From Acanthaster planci (Eukaryota; Echinodermata; Asteroidea; Valvatida; Acanthasteridae): a stretch of 64,000 nucleotides of DNA. The DNA is taken from the NCBI RefSeq assembly GCF_001949145.1, contig NW_019091402.1, forward strand, positions 1,495,050-1,559,049. The letters are read 5' to 3'. Each line of letters opens with the position of its first letter. Position 1 is the stretch's first letter. The translations under genes were made by a program, and so were the position numbers. Below, piece by piece: positions 10,681 through 21,360 of this stretch. A model generated the notes under the pieces. It did no database searches. It saw only the letters and a program-made list of their open reading frames with translations, and was not told the origin of the DNA.

Positions 10681-12479
10681 GCCTCCTTAGTTTGCAGGAA
10701 ACGACGTATAGTGCGACGAAGCAGTGCAACCTTTGAGAGAGGAGTGATGGATAGTGTTCTTCAATTCAACTGACTGTCTTTGATGGCGACAGCTTTTATT
10801 GCGATGATACAGTAATTAGGCTAATGAAACATGAAGTCAAGGAATGAGCAACGTGGCGTTTAAAGAGTCAATACACTGTACGTAAAGAAATGGCAATTCA
10901 GGTTTTTATTTATTGTACATTTTCCCATTTTTCTCTGCAAAATTTCAGAAGTAGCTCAGGATTTCTTTCTGTCCAATCTAAAGATTCTCATGGAGTGTCA
11001 ACCATTAAAGATTACCAGATGCTGCTAAGGATAAGAATTACTCTCAGCTGTAATGTTGCTAGTGGAAAATACCTGCAGCATCACGATAGGACCGTTGCCA
11101 GGAATTGATTTTGTGGCTCAGCCTTTGCCATTTCGTTGACAAAGAGCCATTAGCGTTTGGGTTCTCAGAAAATAAACCTCTGAATAACTGGCTAATCCTT
11201 TTTTCAATTGAAGGAAAGTCCTGGTGCACCAAGGAGGACCGTATTTTCAGAAGTTTTGTGTATTGAAACTTTTGTTTGAACAAGATTTGTAATCGTATTC
11301 TCGATTGCAAGGAACAAAATATATACACAGTATGCGGAATCGGTTACTACATCCCCGTACGTAACTTTAACTATTTTATCTGCCTCGTTTTTCCCGAAAG
11401 AAAAATCTGACTATCTTCTTGTGAAAAATGCGTAGTTGGCCGAACTGGCTTGAATTTTGTGCGCGGCTGTGTGCTACCGCGTTTCCGGTCTACTATGTAT
11501 AAGACTAGTAATACATGTAGGCCTACAGTTCAGTTCGCTTTTTTATTTCGATGTGCCGCATCACTGACGCTACAAACATAGAAATTTTGCTATGTAATCT
11601 GAAGCTCTAAGAAGCAAACTCATCGCGTGAATTTCCCATTTCGGCTTTTCTTAGTTTTTGTTTCGGTTCGTCTTGGTTTTTTCATAATATAAACTTAACT
11701 GACCCGACCCGAAAAACCACAAAAGTAAAACTGAAACACCGACCCGATCTGAGTGAAATGTTGGATAAACCGATCCGACCCGATCGGGTCCGTTTCGGTT
11801 TCGGGTCGGTTTTGCACGACATTAGTGGCAACACAGGTGAACTGTCCACTTTAATCATAGAGCACAAGCTTCAGCTTTCAGTCCCATTTGTTGTCTATCA
11901 ATGTAATGGTACCATACTTTCAGCTAAATGAGATAATTGTAGGTGGATCATTAAAATTTCGCATCGTTTATTGTTGTAATCTGTTACATCTGTGATATTA
12001 GTTTTGAATCACCTATTGGCAACAAGCACGAAGTTATGCGCCCTCTCTTAAGATAAAAATCTTTCTATTAAAATACTTATCAAGCACGAGGTGCCAGGCT
12101 ACATTCAGTCCGTGACACAAAACCGATTTTACAAAAATCAAACAGCTTCAAAAATCTTCTACAGAAATATTTTGCAAATTTACAAGCTGACAGCTTCAAA
12201 AAAAATCTTAAAATTGAACATTTTTACACATCATTTCACATCAAAGAAATAAAAGGAAAAGCAAACATTTTGGAATGTTTCCGAGGTTATGAATGGCATC
12301 TGGTATTACTTATCTACCTCCATCATTTCGCCTCATTTTCTCTTTTCGTTTAGCACTGAACTAACATGCTGTGTTCCTCATGACGAACCAGCCAGGAGGC
12401 CAACAAAAAAGTTGATTAATAGCCAAATCGAAAATGTTTTCTATCAATTCAAGTTCAACACTGTCATAACTGTCTAAAT
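10681..12479. other. Intergenic with lectin-type 5' and 3' flanks
   Basis: Bases 10681-10900 resemble the upstream flank of other lectins ('gcgacgaagca', 'aaagagtcaatacactgta'). Bases 11870-12060 are copy 2 of the dispersed flank repeat. Bases 12100-12479 are the 3' flank of pseudogene B. Bases 11690-11830 hold a run of 'cgacccga'-type short repeats. No coding gene was recognised. Confidence 0.45.
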
Positions 12480-13268
12480 CTAGCCGATGCAAACTTCTCC
12501 TTAGATGCAGAAATCCGCAGTAGGTTGAAGCTTGTCCTTGTTTTCCGAGCTTGTGCTGTTGTTCAGCTGGCAAAGTTTCTTCCCTTTTCCGTTTTTCTTG
12601 ATGTTGAAAGAGCGACATCCAGGCTCGTCAACGCAGGCCGAACCACAGGCGCTGACGCTGTTGGTGCTAAACTCCCGGAAGACGTGGTCGAGGAGGCAGG
12701 TTGAGTTAAGAATGCGGCCATCGGTATCGGTAGAGAAGCAGTAGCGACGGAGTTGGGTTTGGCGATGAGTGCAGTTAGCCTGACGAACACAGAAGGTGTT
12801 GTGGGATTCACAACAGCCACCGTCATCCATACTGTCGTTATGTCTTGCAGCTATTGCAGCACAGTCTTGATTCCCTCCATCATCATCCGGTTGCCCAGGT
12901 TGTCATCCCATGAACGGCTTACTACCTTCCTGGCCGTCACACTTCCAGTTTCCTTCGACGTCAGTGTCACTACAAGCAATCCAGACGTAGTAGTCGCTGT
13001 ACTTCTGTAGTGCCAGATCCGCCATAAACCTCATTTCCTCGAAGGAGCCAGGAACAGCCATCTGCCCTCCTATCTCTTGGCAAGATGACTTGCTGTCCTG
13101 CCAGTCAGCCTTTGACTCAGTGAGGCGATAACACGCTTTCTGCCACATTTGCCACCCTGACGGGCAGGAGCAGTTCATGGTCGGCAGAGATGGACAGAAG
13201 TCTGACCCCCATGCAGCATTGATGGCTGCAGTGATAGCTACAATACCAACAACTTTGACCAAATACGT
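12480..13268 (-). pseudogene. Full-length lectin/PAN pseudogene B with three point lesions
   Basis: The coding span is exactly 789 bases, as in intact copies, with no frameshift. Three substitutions break it. The start ATG is ACG (13266-13268). The Trp codon in the conserved PFMGW motif is TGA, giving a stop about 121 codons in. Near the C-terminus, the codon at the tyrosine of FCIY is TAA. All cysteines and the QPD motif are otherwise recognisable. Low overall damage suggests recent inactivation. Alternatives are a segregating null allele or, less likely, stop-codon readthrough. A Leu codon (TTG) downstream of ACG could serve as a weak start, but that would not rescue the stops. Confidence 0.88.
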
Positions 13269-13650
13269 GGCGACTCTTCTGGCAAGTGGTACGTGACTTT
13301 GAATAGAATTAGAATGGTGTTTCAGCTACGCCGTAGTGTTTTTGGTCGAAATGTGCAGGTCCAATGATGGCAACTGAAAACTGGAAATGGCTTCTGATAA
13401 CAAAAGACGTGTTTTGTTCTGATTATAATAACGACCAAAATAACAGACAGACGAACCTGTTTCTATGGTCACGTAACATTTGGGCTGGTTTTCACTTTAA
13501 AAGCTAAAAGGTGGCGATAAAATTGATGGTACGAAGTCTCACAAAACGCAGGTAACTGGCCAAATCAGCCGTTGCTATGGATTCTCTGTGTTGGAGGCTC
13601 TTAATAATCCAAAGGAAACGATAATTGGTGCGACGAAGCACAGGAATGCA
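13269..13650 (-). promoter_or_regulatory. Class I 5' flank of pseudogene B
   Basis: Matches the class I upstream sequence of copies 1 and 4, including 'ctgattataataacgacc', 'cacaaaacg' and 'cagccgttgc'. The promoter-proximal part is still well preserved, so the pseudogene could still be transcribed. That is inference from sequence similarity only. Confidence 0.45.
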
Positions 13651-14576
13651 GCTTTCGCGAAAGGGATTGGGGAAAGGGAAAGGAATAGTGTTCTTTATTT
13701 CCAACTGGCTTCCTTTCATGGCGACACTCATTGTGATGATAATGGTAACCATGAAGTAAAGGAATGAGCAACGTGGCGATGAAAGAGTCGATACACTGTA
13801 TAATGAAATGGTTAAATCTGCCAGGATTCACTCCCACTCGGAAATCAAATGGCAAAATTGAAAGGTTTTTTTGCCAAAAAGATAGAGTTATCCTTCCGCA
13901 AAAAGGACTGGGTTATTGTTACATAAGACTCATCGGACAAAGTATATCAGAGATGGCAAGGTACCACAGCTTTTTACCTTTGCAAAATTTCAGAGCAGCC
14001 TTTCGATTTCTTTCTATCCATCTCAAGATTCTCATGGAGACTCAACCACAAAAGAATACAGGACACAGGAAGGACAACAATTACGTCCAGCGGTAATTCT
14101 ATGAATGGAATAGCTGCTGCATCATGATACAAAGACCTGTTGCATCATGGAATTGACTTTATGTTGCTCACTTTTGACTATATCGTTTGTCAAAGAGCAT
14201 GTGGGTTCTTAGAGAATAAACCTCTTGGCCATGCCTTAAAACAACTAAAGGAAAATCCAGGTGGGGGAGTGCATCAAAGAGTACCCATAAAGTTGTCCCT
14301 TTTACCTAGGCTTCATTTTGGCAAATACCGTTAAAGTGAGTATTCCAATGGAAGATAACAGTAGAAGGACCTCTGGTGAATATGGCCATGCTTTTTACAT
14401 ATTTCAGAAAAATCTTCAATTAATTAATCTACCACTACAAAGGATAAGACTGTGCATTGTGCCAACACAGGTGAAATGGACTTTTCTCACATTGCCCAGT
14501 TCCACTATGAAAGGCAAGCTTCAGCTTTCTCGTATTGGATTATCAATGTAATGGTTCCATGCCATTAACCAAATGA
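13651..14576. other. Intergenic, duplicated lectin flank
   Basis: Bases 13720-14060 match blocks near 1770-2000, 10790-11000 and 25280-25800, sharing 'gcaacgtggcgatgaaagagtcgat'-type wording. Bases 14190-14230 resemble 11140-11180. Bases 14510-14600 are copy 3 of the dispersed flank repeat. No gene recognised. Confidence 0.45.
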
Positions 14577-14790
14577 GCCATATTAGGTGGCTACAATGCC
14601 AACGACTTTGATCAAGTATGTATGATGACTCTTGGCAGGTGGTAGGTGAATGTGAATAGAAGTTGTATGCATCAACTACTCTGGAGTGTCTCAGTAGTAT
14701 TAAGTACGTCGAGTGACGCAACATGAAAGCGAAACCAGTAACAAATAAGCACAGACTTTTTTCTGATTATAGTAATAATAAAATTAACAA
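14577..14790 (-). pseudogene. Orphan lectin 5' end with promoter flank, body deleted
   Basis: On the minus strand this reads as the first few codons of a lectin signal peptide (the region equivalent to MYLIKVVGIVA, near 14590-14620) preceded by class I upstream sequence ('ggagtgtctcagta', 'gtgacgcaa', 'ctgattatagtaataa'). No CTLD or PAN sequence follows in the downstream direction. Instead the dispersed flank repeat abuts it. It is best explained as a lectin unit from which everything after the signal peptide was deleted. Confidence 0.65.
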
Positions 14791-16700
14791 AGGAAAGATA
14801 CTGTTATTATCGTTACTTGATGTCTTTTTCAATTCAGTTTGAGTGTCCGAGGTTGATAGTAAATAGAATGAAGTCTCACTAAACACAGATATCCGATAAA
14901 CCAGCCGTTGCTGTGGATTTGCGATGTTGGCACCTTCGTAATAGAGTCATAGGAATTAGTTTCTGCTTTAGTGAAAACTAAGAACAACCGAACTTGACTA
15001 TGAATTTTAAACTTTGAATATATATCGACCCCGATCTGGAGTGGATCATATTATTTCGACCTCATCATGACATCTTCAAGGCTGGAGTCAAATTATGAGC
15101 AATGAAATTTGTGTAGTTTTTGATTTTTTAAAATTCCTATAGCCTAAGAACAACCATTCGATCCCTCATGTTTTGTTTTGCAGCAAGGGATGGAGTGAAT
15201 TGAGGTCTTCATTTTCTGTTCTGTGCGTAAAATCACCTGTCCCTGATTCCGGTCAAACCGGAAGTGCCTCGTAATTTAGTATTGATAATATACACGAACT
15301 TTCTAACAACGGTACTCGTCTCCCAAAAGATAGTACTATACTGCTCAAAGCTTGTACCATTAACGAAATGAAATACTCTTGCCCCCTCTAGCAACAGTTA
15401 AAAATGTCAAAAATGCATTGTCCATTGATGTCTGTGGGCAAAGTTTAATTGCTTGCAGATTGATAGATAAAGTGATCTTCATGCAGACTACATATTTATG
15501 AAGGTTGAAACTAATAACGTAAGCAGACTGGAAGTTACAGTGAAAAGACCCTCAGTGTTCAGAAATTTCTTAAAAAGTCCCTGTAATTTTTCATCACCAC
15601 AGTAATAGAATAAAATAATAATGGCCTTGAGAAGTGCAATTCAATAACTGCTCTATGACTGTTGTTATATTGCAAAGGAAAAGCCGCCACAAAACCGTAT
15701 TGTCTTCGTCAGAGACATTTAATATAACTGCTGTTGAGCAGCTAAGCAACCTTACATGAAATCGAGCGTAAGTATAGTGCGCAGCTACAGCACCAATTTG
15801 CCGCGCAAGACTTACACGTGGTTCATAGTTGCGCCACGTTTTGTGAAAACCACAGAAACCGTCGGTGTGTTCGAAGTACAGTCTTGTATAATGGCAACAC
15901 GACCTCACTGAAGGCGAATGCCAAATTGAAGCGAAATTGACGTCATGAAAGATTTGCTGCGAAATTTCGCTTGAGTTGAAATGTGTTCAAATTTTGCTAA
16001 TTTGTCAACCCAATACTTGATTTGACGTCAAAATATCGCGTTCGTGTTTTCGCTTTTGCGTGAACCGGCTGTTAGACCTACTGTGTGCAGGCCTGATTAC
16101 CGTGTTTGGAAAATAAAGAAAAGCGCTAGAACGGGTAGAAAGGCGAGGCACTAAATATTTTTCCAATTTTAAAGAAGTTGTAAGCAAATATGTACAAGTA
16201 TAATTGAAATTTATTGTGAAACGTAGTGCTGTTGGTATCAATACCTCTTACGCCACGTTCAGATCCTGGCCTAGACGCGCATGGAATTAATTGTTCCTTT
16301 CACATCCACATCGTGAAACAAATGTCATTAACCCTAACAGTCCTCAGTTCTCTGACAGGTGAAGGATTGATCACTGCTGGGGTTAATTTGTTGGTGGTCA
16401 TAAAGAAATAATGAAGAAAACCTCTGATAAATACTTTGCAGTACATTTAACATTTGAGTAAAATCTTTATCCGTTAAATGCGTACTGCCACAATCATGCA
16501 GTTGTGGCTTTATAGGATGGTGCGAACATACACTCCCGCAACGTCGTTGTGGGGACATACACTCGACATTTCACCTATTTTGTGGGGACCAAAAACGTTG
16601 TGGGGATTTAGAAATGTCCCCACGACTCGGTTCAAATTTTCCTAACAAAAGAACTGAATGCGGTGAATGCCTACCCATAGGCCAACTGCGCACGGTTCAT
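14791..16700. other. Intergenic, no gene recognised
   Basis: Bases up to about 14950 still resemble class I flank ('aaaccagccgttgctgtgg'). After that there is no recognisable coding sequence. A 104-residue minus-strand frame at 15594-15908 has no known domain. Around 16541-16620 several 'gtggggac' words occur, with inverted 'gtccccac', which could form a weak hairpin. Confidence 0.4.
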
Positions 16701-17050
16701 ATTGTCCAGTCCCCTTCCATTTGGTGTTTATCAATGAAATGGTTCCACATCATTAAGCTAAAAGAGCCATTGCAGGTACATGATTAAAATTTCACTTGTT
16801 TTTTTTCACATTACCCTCGTGACGTGATTATTTCTGGGAGTAATACCACGAAACTGACAATATATTATTAATTAATTACCCCGTTCTCCAATTCTTTTTT
16901 CACCTTTTAACCTCCGTGATGATAAAAGTGGAACTATATTGATCAGTTTTTAATAGTCATGAAGTTGCGCCTTCTCTCGAGATGTTGATTTGGTACACAC
17001 TTGCACGCTTTCCCTGGCGTGGTCGTCCAGAGGCAGTCTGTTCCAATTAC
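16701..17050. repeat. Dispersed flank repeat, copy 4, with tiny lectin relic
   Basis: Matches the repeat at 7770-8060, including 'catttggtgtttatcaat' and 'cattaagctaaaag'. Its end (about 17018-17050) reads 'gcgtggtcgtccagaggcag', close to the intact lectin antisense text 'acgtggtcgaggaggcag' that encodes the CLLDHV segment of the PAN domain. The relic is too short to be certain. Confidence 0.4.
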
Positions 17051-17179
17051 CTGATTGTGGCTACTACTCATAAGTTCCTTAAGTGGGATGGATGAATCCA
17101 CGTGCCAAATAAGGTTGTGTGTTATTACCTGTCGCGGGTAAGCATATCAAACGAAGCCGATTTATTTGTCTGATCGACA

Positions 17180-17890
17180 ACACCCTTTTTCGCCGGATGG
17201 TTGCACAGTTTGAATAGAATAAGAACGATGTGTTACCTTCACCTGCGTGCATCAGTCTGCAAAAGGAGACTATATTTCAACTCCAAGTTTCAACAATGAT
17301 CAAAACGACTGACGTGAGCACTTGGTGCCGTGTTTACCTTTTGACTGTGTACATTCATATTTAATGGTAAGGGAAACTGCAGCCCTCGTTAAAGGACAAT
17401 GAGGTCATTGCTCACAACATTTTGTGCGACTTTTTTCAGACAATGGCAAACGTATTACAGATGATGAAGGACATGTGCTTATATCTGTGTTTTACCATGG
17501 AAGAAGGGTTTTACCAAATTAAATTAAAAATGCACGATGGCTCAGTGCTTACATTCAAGAGCAAATGCGAATACTGAAAGAACATCTAGAATATTATGAG
17601 GCCTTCAGCTTCCCCCCCTCTCTCTCTCTGACAGTATACCGACCATGCTGAAGCAGTAGGGCAGAACTGATGGTTAATATTTGCATTTCATTGTTGTGTG
17701 TGGCAGCTAAAAGTAAAATGGCGATGATAATAAAGGCTACACTTAGAATAGGCCTACATCATTCCATATTTTGTATGACTCGATTCTTTTGTGAATTCGG
17801 CAAAGTTACCGTTTCACTGTCTTGTAGAGATGGAATAATATATCTTGCAAAGGAATTTGGAGAAAAAAAAACACAACAGACGAACAGGCG
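17180..17890 (-). repeat. Orphan class II lectin 5' flank
   Basis: Several ordered words match the upstream flanks of the lectins at 20086 and 36434: 'gaatagaat', 'gtgttaccttcacctgcgt', 'gacgtgagc', 'taatggtaagggaaa', and further out 'gaagcagt..ggcagaa', which matches 37670-37700. No lectin coding sequence is attached apart from the relic near 17.0 kb. This is probably the remnant of a lost lectin unit. Confidence 0.5.
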
Positions 17891-19534
17891 TGGTCAAGTC
17901 CCTTTCTCCCAATTTTAAATAGATTTCCGTTCACTCACCGTATCAAGACATTGCGATGTGTGATGCCCCATAATCCATAAGTTTTGTCTCGAAAAATAAA
18001 TTTCTGCATCCGCCCTTTCCCCTAGCATTCAGGATCCCGTGTGAAAAACCTGATCTTCACCATAAAATATGCCTGCTAAAAACAGGGTGGGTAACCCTGT
18101 TTTTATAAAGAAGCTGATGAACAGTTATGAGCAAGTATTTAAAATTTGGCTAAACTAAGAATTGTTCCCATGAAATTTACGTAAATGCAAAAAGAGGAAT
18201 TATCTGTGTTTTACTTACCAAAATGGCAACCATGACGACAATGAGACTGTGTTATTTCTGACAAAGTCACCGTTTTGAGCCTCTTCGACCCTTTATGCAT
18301 TAAAGGTATTATATACCATTTGCTACAATTTTCATTATTTGCCCTTGTCGGGACCTGTTATTTTTTGGGTATCATTGCACAGACTTGTTTCATTTTTGAG
18401 TTTACTACTTTGAAAAAAAATCAAGATAAACTGCTGTTCGTTTTTAACGCTGAAAGCGCAGCTCATGTAATTCGTCTTGCAAATATACTGTGTGGACCAC
18501 GCAGGATGTTAACCCGGGTGCCTGGATGATACACAGTGAAGGGTGATTTGCAGATGAAAGATGGCCCCCGAACATGCATGTTGTCACAGCTTTGAGTAGT
18601 GGTCGGCAGGTTTACCTTCAAGTTTAGGATCTTTCCTTCAACAATGAAAAAACTCTGCGGATTATTAAAAAAAAACAAAAAAACCTCATCGTGCAGTGAA
18701 GTGACTGTACAGTCTAGGCAGTGACGGTGGGGCAACGCATGCACGACCACTCCCTCATGCCACATGCGCGCCCATCAAAACCGTCCACCTGTGGTCAATG
18801 CACATCATAAACACAGCACAAACCAACGAATATAGTGGACGAAAATAATCCAGAGATCGACAAAGCGATAACAGTTCAAATCATGATTTGTTGATGAAAA
18901 ATGCCGTGTGTGTATTGCAAGTAACTGCTGGTCTTTTATCAATCAATGCTCAAAAATGACAGTGACCTAACTGGGCTGAAATAGATTTGACGAAAGAATG
19001 TATAATATATATATATATTTAATGTTCAGTCAGGGGATTGCGATCGATTTGATATTGAGCGGTTAGTTGTTACTTGAAAATGCTTCTAGATGTTGAATAT
19101 CGATGAAAATTCCATATAATATCAAGGAAATCCAAAAGTACTGTAGGTCTGGGTTTAACACTGAACCGATTAATAAAATCAGAGAGCTTCAAAATCCTTT
19201 TGTAATGCAAATTTACAAGCATGCGGCATCTAAGAACAAGTAAATCATTGTTTTCATGTCAAGGTACAAAAATAAACACCACAGAAAGAAAGAAATTTTT
19301 AAAATTTTTTTTCGGTGTTTCCAAGGTCTGGAATATGCACTCACAGATAAAAAAGTTTAAAAAGTTCATTAAGGGTGTAATGAGCTGATACAAGAATTAT
19401 TTCTAGACGAAATATGTGCATTGGTCTAAAAACTGAAACGACCATGCATATTCGTTTCTTCCATTCAAACCTAAGCCGTTTCTGCTGCAAATGAGAACTT
19501 AAGTATAAATTAAATTGTTATGGTTTTTAAGCTA
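17891..19534. other. Intergenic, duplicated blocks and small hairpin
   Basis: Bases about 17990-18790 are the second copy of the block at 9530-9800. Bases 18078-18104 form a short hairpin ('aaaaacagggt' and 'accctgttttt'). Bases 18860-19240 resemble 23130-23640, which lie downstream of lectin copy 4. A short (TA) run sits near 19003. No gene recognised. Confidence 0.45.
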
Positions 19535-19641
19535 TTTTCAAGATGTATTTTTGCGTTGGGGAGATGTTAATTATATTAAGGTAAGGGCAAAACTCGTTAT
19601 ATATAAATAAAATCTCCCCAACGCAAAATACATCTTGAAAA
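19535..19641. repeat. Inverted repeat with 31-32 base arms
   Basis: Arm 19535-19566 and arm 19611-19641 are almost perfect reverse complements (core 'gcgttggggagat' and 'atctccccaacgc'). The loop contains 'ggtaagggcaaaactcgt', which occurs again just outside at about 19735. This fits a foldback transposon fragment with a partial tandem copy. A single ambiguous base lies at 19678, so part of the region may be assembled poorly. Confidence 0.7.
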
Positions 19642-19799
19642 TAATTCGCGGTACCCGCTGTTTCACCTGACTCGGACNTTTTTCGCAAGCTCTCGGACAA
19701 GCACTGAGCATACAGTGCTTATTAATACACGTTGGGTAAGGGCAAAACTCGTCATATATAGTTTTTGAGCTAGTTTAACACAACATGTTGAAAATAAAA

Positions 19800-20085
19800 T
19801 AGAGTCAACGTTTCGATCCGGAATCATAACAATTTAATTTATATCTAAGAAACACAACAATGAGCCAGCTATATTCATTTATAGAAAATAAGTACTTTTC
19901 TACTTCATTATTTCGCCTCACTTTCTCTTTTCTTTCAGCACTAAACCGAAACGCTGGGTTCCTGATGACATTGCCAAATTTCCAAATAGAAGTCAAAATA
20001 AATTCAATGATGAACAGCCAAAACGAAATTGGTTTCTATAGGTTCAAGTTAAGCATCATTGACGACTTTCCAAGACAGTCCAAAT
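19800..20085 (-). repeat. Conserved 3' flank of lectin copy 3
   Basis: Shares 'attatttcgcctcactttctcttttc' in diverged form, 'attgccaaatttcc' and 'agccaaaacgaaattg' with the 3' flanks of copies 1, 4 and 7. Probably the 3' untranslated region and beyond. Confidence 0.5.
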
Positions 20086-20874
20086 CTAGTCAATGCAAAC
20101 TTCTGAGTAGATACAGAAATCTCCGGTGCCTTGGAACATGTCCTTGTCTTCGGAGCTTGTGCTGTTGTTCAGCTGGCAAAGTTTCTTCCCTCCTCCGTTT
20201 TTCTTGATGTTGAAAGAGCGACATCCGGGCTCCTCGACGCAGGACGAGCCACAGGCGCTGACGCTGTCGGTGGTAAACTCCCGGATAACGTGGCCGAGGA
20301 GGCAGGTTGAGTTGAGAATGCGGCCGTGGGTGTCGGTAGAGAAGCAGTAGTGACGCGGTTGGTTTGGGTGACGCGTGCAGTTAGCCTGACGAGCACAAAC
20401 GGCGTAAAGTGTATAATCACAGTTATTGTCATCCATACTGTCGTTATGTGCAGCAGCTATTGTAGCACAATCTTGATTCCCTCCAGCATCATCCGGCTGC
20501 CCAGGTCCCCATCCCATGAACGGCTTGCTCCCTTCCTGGCCGTCACACATCCAGTTTCCTTCCACTTCGCTGTCATTGCAAGCAATCCAGATGTAGTACC
20601 TGCCGTCATTCTTTTTTGCCAAATCTGCCATGAACTTCATTTCCGTTAGATTGCGAGGAGCAGCCATCTTGCCCCCCATCTCTCGGCAAGCTGACTTGCT
20701 GCTCTCCCAGTCAACCTTTGTTTCAGTGAGGCGATAGCACGCTTTCCTCCACAGTTGCCACCCTGACGGGCAGGAACAGTGCATAGCAGGCAGAGAGGGA
20801 CAGAAGGCTGACCCCCATGCAGCATTGATCGCTGCAGTGATGGCTGCAATGGCAACAATTTTGAGCAAGTACAT
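20086..20874 (-). CDS. Secreted C-type lectin with PAN/apple-like domain, intact copy 3
   Basis: An intact single exon of 262 residues. Signal peptide 1-21 (MYLLKIVAIAAITAA... ending AAWGS), CTLD about 33-160 with cysteines at 46, 63, 136, 151/152 and 160, QPD at 126-128, and MDD where WND is usual. The PAN-like region follows from about 175 (CLLGH, ACGSSC, CRSF, CQLNN). The C-terminal half is nearly identical in DNA to copy 4 at 24089, while the N-terminal half is closer to copies 1 and 7. This mosaic suggests gene conversion. Its upstream sequence is class II, shared with copy 7 rather than with its nearest neighbours. Function beyond carbohydrate recognition is unknown. Confidence 0.88.
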   Translation of the reverse strand: MYLLKIVAIAAITAAINAAWGSAFCPSLPAMHCSCPSGWQLWRKACYRLTETKVDWESSKSACREMGGKMAAPRNLTEMKFMADLAKKNDGRYYIWIACNDSEVEGNWMCDGQEGSKPFMGWGPGQPDDAGGNQDCATIAAAHNDSMDDNNCDYTLYAVCARQANCTRHPNQPRHYCFSTDTHGRILNSTCLLGHVIREFTTDSVSACGSSCVEEPGCRSFNIKKNGGGKKLCQLNNSTSSEDKDMFQGTGDFCIYSEVCID

Positions 20875-21360
20875 GGCAACTCTTAGACAGATTGTTCCAA
20901 AGGTTTTAGAGTACTAGAATGACGCGTTACCTTCACCTATGTAAATCTGGGAGTGGAATGGCAATAAATGATCCAACCAGACGATGACGTGAGCTCTCGT
21001 TGCTTTTTTTTTTAGGGCATTGCACGTTCACTATTAAAAGACCTCTTCCCTTATAAATTCATAATTATGCACGCATGCGTATAAATAACCTTGGCGGCAG
21101 GAAGTGTGAGTGGGCCGTTGAAAATGTACATGGGTGCGACTTCGATGATCATTTTCTCTCAGGTTTTCTGACTTTGTTCATGGTGAAGGAAAACGGCACG
21201 AGGCGTAATACTGAAAGCAGCCATTGTCATTCGGGCATTGTTCATTACGTTGTGTTTGACAATCGTACCACGCTGATTTACTTCAATAATGAGCAGTGCA
21301 TAACGGCCCACTGCTTACACATAAGAGAACCCGAAAGATACTGAAAGATCGCTGATACTC
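20875..21360 (-). promoter_or_regulatory. Class II 5' flank, shared with lectin copy 7
   Basis: Matches 37226-37625 along most of its length. Common words include 'cgttaccttcacct' variants, 'ccagacgatgacg', 'tcgttgct', 'aaagcagccatt', 'ggcattgttcattac', 'acggcccactgctta' and 'gaaagatactgaaagatcgc'. The stretch 'gcagtgc...cactgc' is a small palindrome kept in both copies. This flank is unlike the class I flanks, so the two groups of lectins probably differ in expression. Confidence 0.6.

Noticed and set aside
15594-15908. 104-residue minus-strand frame
   Set aside because: No recognisable domain and no conserved counterpart in the other duplicated flanks.
18078-18104. Hairpin resembling a bacterial terminator
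   Set aside because: The sequence is eukaryotic and no gene ends there; kept only as a small hairpin in the intergenic description.
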